The position numbers were made by a program, and so were the translations under genes. Positions 1 to 8,519 of a stretch of DNA of 64,000 nucleotides are shown one piece after another (position 1 is the first letter of the stretch; the number at the start of each line of letters is the position of its first letter). The notes beneath the pieces were generated by a model, which had not been told where the DNA came from, made no database searches, and saw only the letters and a program-made list of their open reading frames with translations. This DNA comes from Radicibacter daui. Its GTDB lineage: Bacteria; Pseudomonadota; Alphaproteobacteria; Radicibacterales; Radicibacteraceae. The stretch covers positions 1,446,501 to 1,510,500 of the forward strand of contig CP131056.1 of the NCBI GenBank assembly GCA_030657355.1, read 5' to 3'.

Positions 1-348
1 CAGTACCTGCCCAAGGCCAACATCTTGCGTTTCAAGACGCGTGATGAAGCCATTGTTGCCGTGGCGACCGGCAAGGCACAGGGCCTCGTCAGCACCGCGC
101 TCAACGGCATGGTGATCGCCAAAAAGACCACCGCACTCGGCAAGGTTTATGTGCCGGGTCCGGTGCTGTCCTCCCCATCGGTGATCGGCATCAATTATGC
201 CGCGGACGAGCAGTTCAAATCCTTCATCTCTGCCTGGGCGGAATATAATCGCCGGGTCGGCAACAACCAGACCTGGATCGTGAAGGGGCTGGAGCCGTTC
301 GGCATCACCCTCGATGACCTGCCCGCAGGCTTTGATTTCGGCGGCTGA
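1..348 (+). CDS. Amino-acid ABC transporter substrate-binding protein, C-terminal part
   Basis: Open reading frame that enters from the left edge and stops at 348, leaving about 115 residues. The visible part has the end of a family 3 periplasmic solute-binding fold: a segment on attributing residues to Asp/Glu-rich contact loops (RFKTRDEAIVAVATGKAQG), then the closing helix with SAWAEYNRRVG and a final GLEPFGITLDDLP stretch. It is followed by a strong stem-loop and then by a His/Glu/polar-type permease and ATPase, so it is the periplasmic receptor of that importer. The signal peptide and most of the ligand pocket lie outside the window, so the substrate cannot be judged. Family assignment is from context plus fold signature. 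Confidence 0.8.
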   Translation, partial: QYLPKANILRFKTRDEAIVAVATGKAQGLVSTALNGMVIAKKTTALGKVYVPGPVLSSPSVIGINYAADEQFKSFISAWAEYNRRVGNNQTWIVKGLEPFGITLDDLPAGFDFGG

Positions 349-355
349 TGTGTTT

Positions 356-382
356 GCTCCGGGCCGCCCGGCGGCCCGGAGC
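356..382 (+). terminator. Intercistronic stem-loop between binding-protein and permease genes
   Basis: Perfect 12-bp inverted repeat (arms 356-367 and 371-382) with a 3-nt loop, starting 7 nt after the binding-protein stop codon. No clear T-run follows, so it probably protects the upstream mRNA from 3' exonucleases or attenuates read-through rather than ending transcription fully. This would raise the binding protein over the membrane subunits. Confidence 0.7.
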
Positions 383-401
383 CCTTTGGAGACGGCCACC
401 G

Positions 402-1064
402 ATGTACCATTGGGACTTTCAGGTAGTCTGGCAATCCTGGGACCTGTTCCTGTGGGGCGCCTGGATTACCCTTGCCTACACTTTCGCCTCGATCCTGCTC
501 GGGATCGTCATCGGCCTTGCCACCTGCTTCGCACGGCTTTCCAACAGCACCCTCCTGAACGGCATCGCCCGCATCTATCAGGAAGTCTTCCGCTGTACGC
601 CGCTGCTGGTGCAGCTGCTGTGGTTCTACTACGCGTTTCCGCTGCTGGTCGGCGTCGAGATGAACAACAGCACCGCGGCCATCCTGACCTTGTCGCTCTA
701 TGTCGGTGCCTTTTATGCCGAGATTTTCCGCGGCGGCATTCTGTCCATCGAACGCGGTCAGCATGAGGCTGCCGCCGCGCTGGGCATGTCCAGCGCCAAG
801 GCGATGTGGCGCATCATCATGCCCCAGGCCGTCAAGCGCATGCTGCCGGCCTTCATCAACCAGTCGGTCACCCAGTTCAAGAACACCTCGCTCATTTCGG
901 TGATCTCGGTGGCGGAGCTGGCCTACATGGCCGCCGTCGTCAATGGGCAGACCTATCGCCCGCTGGAATCCTACACGCTGGTGGCGGTGATCTACTTCCT
1001 GCTGCTGTTCCCGCTGACCCAGGCCGCCGATTACATCGAGCGCCGCATGAGGGTGAGCGACTGA
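402..1064 (+). CDS. Polar amino-acid ABC transporter permease
   Basis: Inner-membrane permease of the HisM/GlnP family, 220 residues. Hydrophobic segments are visible near residues 15-45, 60-85, 90-115 and 190-215. The family signature EAAAALGMSSAKAMWRIIMPQA, which contacts the ATPase, lies in the second half, and RCTPLLVQL is the typical motif before helix 3. I chose the ATG at 402 because the translation from there begins in the usual way (MYHWDF) and GGAGAC lies upstream; an upstream in-frame codon at 348 would only add Arg/Pro-rich sequence. Its stop overlaps the ATPase start, which indicates translational coupling. Only one permease gene is visible, so a second could lie outside or the subunit could be a homodimer. 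Confidence 0.92.
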   Translation: MYHWDFQVVWQSWDLFLWGAWITLAYTFASILLGIVIGLATCFARLSNSTLLNGIARIYQEVFRCTPLLVQLLWFYYAFPLLVGVEMNNSTAAILTLSLYVGAFYAEIFRGGILSIERGQHEAAAALGMSSAKAMWRIIMPQAVKRMLPAFINQSVTQFKNTSLISVISVAELAYMAAVVNGQTYRPLESYTLVAVIYFLLLFPLTQAADYIERRMRVSD

Positions 1065-1870
1065 TGGAGAGCGTCATGACGACGAGCAAGCCCGTCCGGC
1101 AAGAGGCAGCGCCAGCCGGTGAAGTGGTGCTGGAGGTGCGCGGGCTGCTGAAGAGCTACGGCAGGCACGAGGTGCTGAAGGGCGTCGATCTCGCCCTGCA
1201 TCGCGGGGAGGTCCTGGCGGTCATCGGGCCCTCCGGGTCCGGCAAGTCCACCATGATCCGCTGCCTCAACATGATGGAGGTACCGACCGGCGGCACGCTC
1301 TCTTTCCTCGGCCGGCCCATCGCGCCGAGCTTCAAGGGCAAGGGAGAGGCTATCGGCTTCGGCGAACTGCGTCGGCGCGTGGGCATGGTCTTCCAGCACT
1401 TCAACCTCTTTCCGCACAAGACGGTGCTGCAAAACGTGACCGAAGGTCCGATTGCCGTGCTCGGCCTGCCGCGGCAGGAGGCGGAGGCGATTGCCATGGA
1501 TCTGCTGGGCCGTGTCAGCCTTGCCGACAAGTGCAACGCCTATCCCAACCATCTCTCCGGCGGGCAGAAGCAGCGCGTGGCGATTGCCCGGGCGCTGGCG
1601 ATGAAGCCGGAAGTGTTGCTGCTGGACGAGGTGACGAGCGCGCTCGACCCCGAACTGGTGGGGGAGGTGCTGAAGGTTATCGGCTCCCTTGCCGCCGACG
1701 GCATGACGATGGTGATCGTGACGCACGAAATGGCCTTTGCCGCCGATGTGGCAAGCCGGGTGCTGTTCATGGATGGCGGCGTGGTTGCGGCGGAAGGCAG
1801 TGCCGAGGAGATTATCCGGGCACCGGCAAATGAGCGGCTGCAATCCTTCCTTGCCCGCTTTCACGCCTGA
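1064..1870 (+). CDS. Polar amino-acid ABC transporter ATP-binding protein
   Basis: Cytoplasmic ATPase of the GlnQ/HisP type, 268 residues, that powers the importer encoded by the two genes before it. Walker A (GPSGSGKS), the Q-loop region with [12 protein letters not shown], signature LSGGQKQR, Walker [14 protein letters not shown] and the switch histidine in VIVTHEM are all intact, and the FNLFPH sequence is typical of the amino-acid subfamily. The ATG at 1064 overlaps the permease TGA; a second ATG 12 nt downstream is possible. The N-terminus has about 20 polar residues before the conserved domain, slightly longer than usual. Confidence 0.95.
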   Translation: MESVMTTSKPVRQEAAPAGEVVLEVRGLLKSYGRHEVLKGVDLALHRGEVLAVIGPSGSGKSTMIRCLNMMEVPTGGTLSFLGRPIAPSFKGKGEAIGFGELRRRVGMVFQHFNLFPHKTVLQNVTEGPIAVLGLPRQEAEAIAMDLLGRVSLADKCNAYPNHLSGGQKQRVAIARALAMKPEVLLLDEVTSALDPELVGEVLKVIGSLAADGMTMVIVTHEMAFAADVASRVLFMDGGVVAAEGSAEEIIRAPANERLQSFLARFHA

Positions 1871-1889
1871 GCGAGGGGGAGAGGCACGC

Positions 1890-3011
1890 ATGTCTTCCAG
1901 CGCGGATGGAAAAGCCATTCTGGTCGTCGGCGCCGGCCGTGTCGGGCCGGTTCTCGCCGCTATGCTGTCTGCCGTGGGCGGATATCGGGTCACGCTGGCC
2001 GATGTTACGGATGAAGCGTTGTCGGCGGGCGAACGCGCCGGCTTTTCCATGCTCTATCTCGATGCCACCCGGCTTGAAGAAACGCGCCGGGCGCTTGCCG
2101 GTTTTGACGCGGTGGTGTGCGCCGCGCCGCAAGGTGTGTGCGTGCCACTCGCCCGCGCGGCGCTAGAGACCGGCACCGACTATTTTGATCTCGCCGAAGA
2201 TACGGCCGGGGTGGAGGCTGTCGCGGCCGGCGTGCCGGACAGTACAGCCCTTCTTGTTCCCGGCTGCGGTTTTGCCCCCGGCCTCGTGCATGATGCCGCC
2301 GCCGCGCTGGTGCGCCAGATGCCGTCGCCCTCCAGCGTCATCATCCGGGTCGGGGCGATCCCGGCCTTGCCGACCAACCGGCTGCGCTACGGCCTGTCGT
2401 GGAATGTCGAGGCACTGATCGATGAATATACCCAGCCCTGTCATGCGCTGGTGGGCGGTGAGATCACTACCCTTGCGCCGCTGACGGCGGAGGAGCGGGT
2501 GATCGTCGGCGGGCTGGAGCTGGAGGCCTTTACCACGGCGGGCGGTGCTGAAACGCTTTGCCGTCGGCTTCAGGGCAAGGTGCGGGAGCTGACCTTCAAG
2601 ACCCTGCGTTATCCCGGCCACCTCGATCTCATCCGCTTTCTGGTCGAGGATCTCGGGCTCAAGGAGCGGCGCCATCTGCTGGCAACGCTGTTCCGCAACG
2701 GGTTGCCGGAGATCCATCAGGATTTGCTGATTGCTCTCGTGACCGTGCGCGGTGAGGTTGGCGGGGTGCTGACCGAGCGCAGCGAGCTGCGCCGTATCGA
2801 GGCGATGCCCGGCCCCGCCGGCAGTTATGTCAGTGCGCTCAGCCGTGCCTCGGCGGCCCATCTTGCCGCCGTGCTGGACCTTGTGCAGTCGGCGCGCCCG
2901 CAACCCGGCGGCTTGCTGCATCACGAGGACCTGCCTTTTGCCGCGCTCTCGGCAAGCCGGTTCCTGCGTGGGCTGGAACAGCCCGTCGCTGCCATGGCGG
3001 CTGTTGCCTGA
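1890..3011 (+). CDS. Saccharopine dehydrogenase-like NAD(P)-binding oxidoreductase
   Basis: 373-residue cytoplasmic enzyme with an N-terminal Rossmann fold (ILVVGAGRVG near residues 10-20, then a beta-strand ending in Asp, LADVTD) and the C-terminal domain of the saccharopine dehydrogenase/lysine 6-dehydrogenase group (GCGFAPGLV, then YGLSWNVEALIDEYTQP). Enzymes of this group oxidise or form secondary amines or deaminate lysine-like amino acids. It starts 19 nt after the ATPase stop behind a GAGGGGGAGAGG ribosome site, so it is the last gene of the importer operon and probably acts on the imported amino acid or its conjugate. The exact substrate is unknown; a lysine-, opine- or carboxyl-amine-like compound is an inference. 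Confidence 0.85.
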   Translation: MSSSADGKAILVVGAGRVGPVLAAMLSAVGGYRVTLADVTDEALSAGERAGFSMLYLDATRLEETRRALAGFDAVVCAAPQGVCVPLARAALETGTDYFDLAEDTAGVEAVAAGVPDSTALLVPGCGFAPGLVHDAAAALVRQMPSPSSVIIRVGAIPALPTNRLRYGLSWNVEALIDEYTQPCHALVGGEITTLAPLTAEERVIVGGLELEAFTTAGGAETLCRRLQGKVRELTFKTLRYPGHLDLIRFLVEDLGLKERRHLLATLFRNGLPEIHQDLLIALVTVRGEVGGVLTERSELRRIEAMPGPAGSYVSALSRASAAHLAAVLDLVQSARPQPGGLLHHEDLPFAALSASRFLRGLEQPVAAMAAVA

Positions 3012-3077
3012 ACTGCGGTTCAGGCTTCCTTCTACCGGCCTCCATCCTGCTTCGGATATTTTCCGGAAACAGCGTTC

Positions 3078-3122
3078 TTGCCAAATCTAAAACGTTATGG
3101 TTAAAGTCTAAAACGTTTTAGA
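3078..3122 (+). promoter_or_regulatory. Tandem LacI-type operators and candidate promoter
   Basis: A perfect 16-bp palindrome with a central CG (3107-3122, TCTAAAACGTTTTAGA) is preceded by a second copy of its left half plus centre (3086-3096, TCTAAAACGTT). The two centres are 21 bp apart, two helical turns, so dimers would sit on the same face. A TTGCCA at 3078-3083 could be the -35 box and would be covered by the first operator. The central CpG palindrome is typical of LacI/GalR proteins; the adjacent LacI gene is the likely binder, giving autoregulation of the operon. Confidence 0.75.
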
Positions 3123-3177
3123 AAAGATTTAGGGCAAAAGCCCCTGAATCGGGAAGAAGGGCGGTGACAGGCCGCCG

Positions 3178-4236
3178 ATGGTCCGGGAGGCGCCGGTGAC
3201 GGCACGCAGACAGATGCGGCTCAAGGAGCTTGCGCAGGAGCTGGGGCTTTCCATCCCCACCGTTTCGCGTGCCCTGGGCGGCTACAGCGATATCAGCGAA
3301 GCGACCCGCGCCCGCGTCAAGGAAGCGGCGGAGCGGTTGGGTTACGTGCCGAGCCGGGCAGGCCGCATGCTGGTCTCCGGCCGGTCGGATTTCATCGGCA
3401 TGCTTTTGCAGGTGCGCGACCACCAGATGCTGGACGCCTCGCTCGGCGAGTTCGTCGCCGGCCTCAGCGAAGGTTTTGCGCTGGAGGGCAAGGATCTCTT
3501 CATCGCCACGGTGACCGCAAGCCAGAGCGATCTCGACGTCCTGACCCATATCGTCGACGGCCAGCGCGCCGATGCCATGGTGCTGAACCGCACCATGGTG
3601 AATGACGAGCGGGTCTCCTACTTGCTCGACCGCAATTTCACCTTCGTGACCCACGGCCGCGCCAGCGGCGAGAAGCGGCCTTACGCCTGGGTGGATACCG
3701 ACAGCGAAGGGGCCTTTGCCCTGGCTGTCGAGCGTCTGGTCGCGCTGGGGCACCGGCGGTTTGCCCTGATGGGCAGTGAAGAGCCATTCAACTTCTCCCA
3801 TATCCGCCGCCGCGCGATGGAGGCTGCCCTCAACGAGCATGGCCTTGCCTTGCTGCCGGAGCGGGTGGCCGCGCCGCGCCTGACGGCCCCGGACCGTTTT
3901 CTTGCCGAGGCGATGCGGCTTTTAAGCCTGCCCGAGCGGCCGACGGCGATCCTGTGCGTGACCGATGCACTGGCGCTCGCCGTGCTGGAAGCCGCACGGC
4001 TCAAGGGCCTCTCGGTGCCGAAGGATTTGTCGGTCATCGGCTTCAACAATATTCCTGTGGCGGCCTATTCGGACCCGCCGCTTTCCACCTTCGACCAGGA
4101 AGCGCAGCGCGCCGCCGGCCTTGTGGCGCGCATGACGCTTGAGCTTATCGAGCGCGGCCCGGCGGCGCTCGGACATCACCTCATCAAGCCGGGTTTTATC
4201 GAGCGGGCCAGCCATGGTCCGGCACCGGCCGGCTGA
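3178..4236 (+). CDS. LacI-family transcriptional regulator of a sugar/glycoside operon
   Basis: 352-residue repressor. The LacI helix-turn-helix with hinge spans about residues 13-62 (MRLKELAQELGLSIPTVSRAL, then RLGYVPSRAGR), and the remainder is a periplasmic-binding-protein-like sensor domain (GMLLQVRDH, VDTDSEGAFALA, ILCVTDALALAVLEA, VIGFNNIPVAAYSDPPLSTFDQ). It is the first gene of the unit that runs through the ABC transporter and hydrolase genes and has tandem operators just upstream. The ATG at 3178 is used, but an in-frame GTG at 3196 has a better ribosome site (GGGAGG, 6 nt away) and would give 346 residues. The effector is presumably the imported sugar or its product. Confidence 0.93.
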   Translation: MVREAPVTARRQMRLKELAQELGLSIPTVSRALGGYSDISEATRARVKEAAERLGYVPSRAGRMLVSGRSDFIGMLLQVRDHQMLDASLGEFVAGLSEGFALEGKDLFIATVTASQSDLDVLTHIVDGQRADAMVLNRTMVNDERVSYLLDRNFTFVTHGRASGEKRPYAWVDTDSEGAFALAVERLVALGHRRFALMGSEEPFNFSHIRRRAMEAALNEHGLALLPERVAAPRLTAPDRFLAEAMRLLSLPERPTAILCVTDALALAVLEAARLKGLSVPKDLSVIGFNNIPVAAYSDPPLSTFDQEAQRAAGLVARMTLELIERGPAALGHHLIKPGFIERASHGPAPAG

Positions 4237-4310
4237 GCTGGCCTCAAGGCGGGCGGGGAGGGCATGGCTCTCCCAAGTGTCCGACCACAAAAAGAACGGG
4301 AGGAGCAGAT

Positions 4311-5612
4311 ATGCTCGGGAAACAGTTTACGCTCCGTGGCGCCTTGTCGGCGCTTGCGGTTACCGCCGGCCTTTCGGCCGCTTTTGGCGCTGGTGCAGCC
4401 CGTGCCGACGGCATGCTTTTCTGGTCCACCCAGGCACGTCCGGTGGAAGAGGCGCAGGCCGTACGCGAGCAGGTGCTGGCAGGGTTCGGTGCGCCGGTCG
4501 ATTTCCAGCCGCAGGATAACGGGCCCTTCTTTACCCGTATCCAGGCCGAGCTTGAATCGGGCAAGGGCACCATTGCCGTGCTCGGCGGCCTGCATGCCGA
4601 TTTCAGCACGCTCGTGCCCAATATGATCGATCTGGACGATGTCGCCGGCACACTCGGCGATGCCCATATCAGCCAGACCTTTACCGGCCTCTCGAAGCTC
4701 GGCACCGACCACTACAAGTACATCCCCTGGATGCAGGCGAGCTATGTCATGGCCGCCAACAAAAAGGCCCTGCAGTACCTGCCCAAGGGCGCCGACATCA
4801 ATGCGCTGACTTATGACCAGCTCATCGAATGGGCCAAGGCGATGAAGGACGCGACCGGCAGTCCGAAATTCGGCCTGCCCGCTGGCCCCAAGGGCCTGTT
4901 GCACCGGTTCTTCCAGGGTTATGCCTACCCGTCCTTCACCGGTTCGGTGGTGACGAACTTCCGCTCTCCGGAAGCGGTCGCCATGTGGGACAAGCTGAAG
5001 GAACTCTGGGCCGTCGCCCAGCCGGCTTCCACCAATTACGGCTTCATGCAGGAGCCGCTGCTGACCGGCGAAGTGTGGGTTGCCTGGGAACACACCTCGC
5101 GCCTGCAGGATGCCTTCAACAAGATGCCGGATGATTTCGTCGCCTTCCCGGCACCGGCCGGCCCGCAGGGCCGTGGTTTCATGCCTGTTCTTACCGGGCT
5201 GGCTGTTCTCAAGACCGCGCCGGATGCCGCGGAGTCGAAGAAGCTCATCTCCTATCTGATGAAGCCGGAAAGCCAGGTGGCGATGCTGAAGGCAACCGGC
5301 TTCTTCCCGGTAACCGATGCGAAGCTGCCGGATGACATGCCGGCTTCCATGCGCATCTCCGGCGCGGCCATCCAGGCTCAGTCCGGCGCCAAGGATGCTG
5401 TCGCCAGCCTGCTGCCGCAGGGCCTTGGCGAACTCGGGGGCCGTTTCAACAAGGTCTATACCGACAGCTTCCAGCGCATCGTGCTGGCCGGCCAGCCGGT
5501 CAAGGACGTGCTCGATGATGAAGCCAAGGTGCTGAAGTCCATCATGGACGAGGCCAAGGCTCCGTGCTGGGCGCCGGACAAACCCTCCGAAGGCACCTGC
5601 CCGGTCAACTGA
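4311..5612 (+). CDS. Sugar/glycoside ABC transporter substrate-binding protein
   Basis: 433-residue family 1 extracellular solute-binding protein. A Sec signal peptide covers about residues 1-32 (basic MLGKQFTLR, hydrophobic core, AARA-D cleavage). Mature features include the typical MalE-like segments: GPFFTRIQAELESGKG, the hinge region YIPWMQASYVMAANKKAL, FGLPAGPKGLLHRFFQGYAYPSF and the C-terminal AAESKKLISYLMKPESQVAML. The ribosome site GGGAGGAG precedes the ATG. It binds the ligand in the periplasm for the two permeases and ATPase that follow. Two cysteines near the C-terminus (CWAPDKPSEGTC) could form a disulphide. Ligand unknown; a glycoside is suggested by the downstream GH63 enzyme. 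Confidence 0.93.
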   Translation: MLGKQFTLRGALSALAVTAGLSAAFGAGAARADGMLFWSTQARPVEEAQAVREQVLAGFGAPVDFQPQDNGPFFTRIQAELESGKGTIAVLGGLHADFSTLVPNMIDLDDVAGTLGDAHISQTFTGLSKLGTDHYKYIPWMQASYVMAANKKALQYLPKGADINALTYDQLIEWAKAMKDATGSPKFGLPAGPKGLLHRFFQGYAYPSFTGSVVTNFRSPEAVAMWDKLKELWAVAQPASTNYGFMQEPLLTGEVWVAWEHTSRLQDAFNKMPDDFVAFPAPAGPQGRGFMPVLTGLAVLKTAPDAAESKKLISYLMKPESQVAMLKATGFFPVTDAKLPDDMPASMRISGAAIQAQSGAKDAVASLLPQGLGELGGRFNKVYTDSFQRIVLAGQPVKDVLDDEAKVLKSIMDEAKAPCWAPDKPSEGTCPVN

Positions 5613-5632
5613 TCTCTCCAGAACCTCCCCTG

Positions 5633-5665
5633 ATGCCGGCGGTGCCAGAGCCGCCGCCGGCATCC
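5633..5665 (+). terminator. Intercistronic stem-loop after the sugar-binding-protein gene
   Basis: Perfect 11-bp inverted repeat (5633-5643 and 5655-5665) 20 nt after the stop codon, followed by a pyrimidine-rich CTTCTTTCTCC rather than a clean T-run. It probably acts as a partial terminator or mRNA 3' barrier, favouring binding-protein synthesis over the permeases. Confidence 0.65.
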
Positions 5666-5738
5666 TTCTTTCTCCGGGAGCCGGCCGGCCCACAGCTGCC
5701 TGATGGCTGGTCCGGCTTTACGGGAAGGAGCATTTCCG

Positions 5739-6587
5739 ATGATTTCAAAACGCGCGCTTCCCTATCTCCTGCTGCTGCCGGCGACGGTCTTTCTGATCGT
5801 CTTCTTCGTGCTGCCGTTCCTGCAGGTTGCCTGGTACGCGGTTACCGATGACGGCGGCTTTACGCTCCAGCACTTCGAGACCATGCGGCAGGACTGGAAG
5901 TTCATGCCGGCGCTTACCAACACCTTCCTTCTGGTGATCATCATCGTGCCGATCCAGATCGCCTTGTCGCTCGGCATGGCCTCGCTGGTCACGAAGATGA
6001 AAACCGGGCGCGAGCTGGTGCTCTATATCTGGACCATTCCGCTCGGCATTTCCGATCTGGCCGCCGGCCTGATCTGGCTTTCCATTCTTGACCAGACCGG
6101 CTTCATGAACAGCGTGCTGTTCCATCTCGGCGTCGTCGACCAGCCAGTCAACCATCTGCTTTATAATGACTATCCCGCGCTCATCGCCGCCGTGGTGCTG
6201 GCCGAAGTCTGGCGTTCCACAGCCATCGTGCTGGTGGTGCTGGTGGCGGGCATGGGCCTTATCCCCAAGGAATATGGCGAGGCGGCCGAGGTGTTCGGCG
6301 CCAGCCCGTGGAAGCGTTTCATCAAGGTCACACTGCCGCTGCTGCGCCCCAGCCTGCAAACGGCGCTTATCCTGCGCACCATCCTGGCCTTCGAGGTGTT
6401 TGCCGTGGCCGTCGCGCTGACCGGCACCAACCTGCCGGTTTTGATGAGCGAGACCTTCCATTGGCAGTTCGACCTGCAGGACCGGCACGTCGCCTCCGCC
6501 TATGCGCTGGTGCTGCTGGCGGTCTCCATCGCCTTCACCCTGGTTTATCTGCGCGTGCTGCGCGTGCGTGAGGAGGAGCGGGCATGA
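5739..6587 (+). CDS. Sugar ABC transporter permease, MalF/UgpA type
   Basis: 282-residue integral membrane protein of the carbohydrate importer, with about six membrane segments (first near residues 8-30, LLLLPATVFLIVFFVLPFL). The permease motif EYGEAAEVFGASPWKRFIKVTLPLL, which docks on the ATPase, lies near residues 175-200. The ATG at 5739 has the ribosome site GGGAAGGAG 8 nt upstream and gives the usual N-terminus; an upstream in-frame ATG at 5703 lacks one. Its stop overlaps the next permease start by 4 nt, so the two are translationally coupled and form the heterodimeric channel. Confidence 0.93.
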   Translation: MISKRALPYLLLLPATVFLIVFFVLPFLQVAWYAVTDDGGFTLQHFETMRQDWKFMPALTNTFLLVIIIVPIQIALSLGMASLVTKMKTGRELVLYIWTIPLGISDLAAGLIWLSILDQTGFMNSVLFHLGVVDQPVNHLLYNDYPALIAAVVLAEVWRSTAIVLVVLVAGMGLIPKEYGEAAEVFGASPWKRFIKVTLPLLRPSLQTALILRTILAFEVFAVAVALTGTNLPVLMSETFHWQFDLQDRHVASAYALVLLAVSIAFTLVYLRVLRVREEERA

Positions 6588-7435
6588 GCGCCGTCACCGA
6601 AACCGAAGCCGCCGCCTTCGTGCCCGCCGATGCCCGCCGGGCCGGGCGGATGCTGAACGCCGCCATCATCATCCTGCTGTGCGTCTGGGTGCTGCTGCCG
6701 ATCTATCTGGTGCTGGTCAACGCTCTCAGCGATCCGCAGACGGTAACCGGCTGGCCCAAGCACTTCGTCCCCACCTTCGATCTCGGCAGCCTTAGTTTCT
6801 TCATCTCCTATGCCGGGGTGCTGAAGGCGCTGGGCAATTCCGTTGTCGTCGCCGTGCTGACCATGGTGCTGTCGCTGGGGTTCGGGGCACCGGCAGGTTA
6901 CGCTCTGGCCCGTTTCGATTTTCCCGGCAAGGGCGTCTTCCGCCTGCTGGTGCTGATGACGCGGGCCTTCCCGCTGCCGCTGCTGGCCCTGCCGCTGGCC
7001 GTCATGTTCATCCGCACCGGGCTTGATGACAGCCTCTTTGGTCTCGCGCTGGTGCACACTACGCTGGCGCTGCCCTTTTCCGTGCTCATCACCGCCTCGC
7101 TCTTCTCCGGCATTCCCTTCGAGCTGGAGGAGGCGGCCTGGACGCTGGGCTGCACACGGCTGCAGGCCGTGCGCAAGGTGGTGCTGCCGCTCGCCCTGCC
7201 AGGCATTGCCGCCTCGGGCGTCTTTGCCTTCGTCACTTCATGGAACGAGGTGTTTGCCGCTGCGGTGCTCACCATCCGCAACCGCACCCTCACTGCCTTT
7301 CTCATCCAGAGCCTCGACGTGTCGCCGCTGCCGCTGAAATTCGCCGGCGCGGCGGTGCTGGTCTTGCCGGCGCTCATCTTCCTCTTCGCCGTGCGCAAGT
7401 ACCTGTTCTCGCTCTGGGGCATCGCCAATCGTTAA
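6584..7435 (+). CDS. Sugar ABC transporter permease, MalG/UgpE type
   Basis: 283-residue partner permease. Membrane segments begin at about residue 20 (LNAAIIILLCVWVLLPIYLVLVN) and the coupling motif is ELEEAAWTLGCTRLQAVRKVVLPLALPGI near residues 170-200, followed by FVTSWNEVFAAAVLT, typical of the MalG side. The ATG overlaps the upstream TGA (ATGA). Together with the MalF-like protein it makes the channel through the inner membrane. The C-terminus ends in LWGIANR, a common ending of MalG-type permeases (GSVK-like tail). Confidence 0.93.
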   Translation: MSAVTETEAAAFVPADARRAGRMLNAAIIILLCVWVLLPIYLVLVNALSDPQTVTGWPKHFVPTFDLGSLSFFISYAGVLKALGNSVVVAVLTMVLSLGFGAPAGYALARFDFPGKGVFRLLVLMTRAFPLPLLALPLAVMFIRTGLDDSLFGLALVHTTLALPFSVLITASLFSGIPFELEEAAWTLGCTRLQAVRKVVLPLALPGIAASGVFAFVTSWNEVFAAAVLTIRNRTLTAFLIQSLDVSPLPLKFAGAAVLVLPALIFLFAVRKYLFSLWGIANR

Positions 7436-7451
7436 GGGAGCCGCCCATATC

Positions 7452-8489
<1,038 letters not shown>

Positions 8490-8519
8490 CCCGAGCCTTT
8501 CAGGAAGTCTGACAGACCC

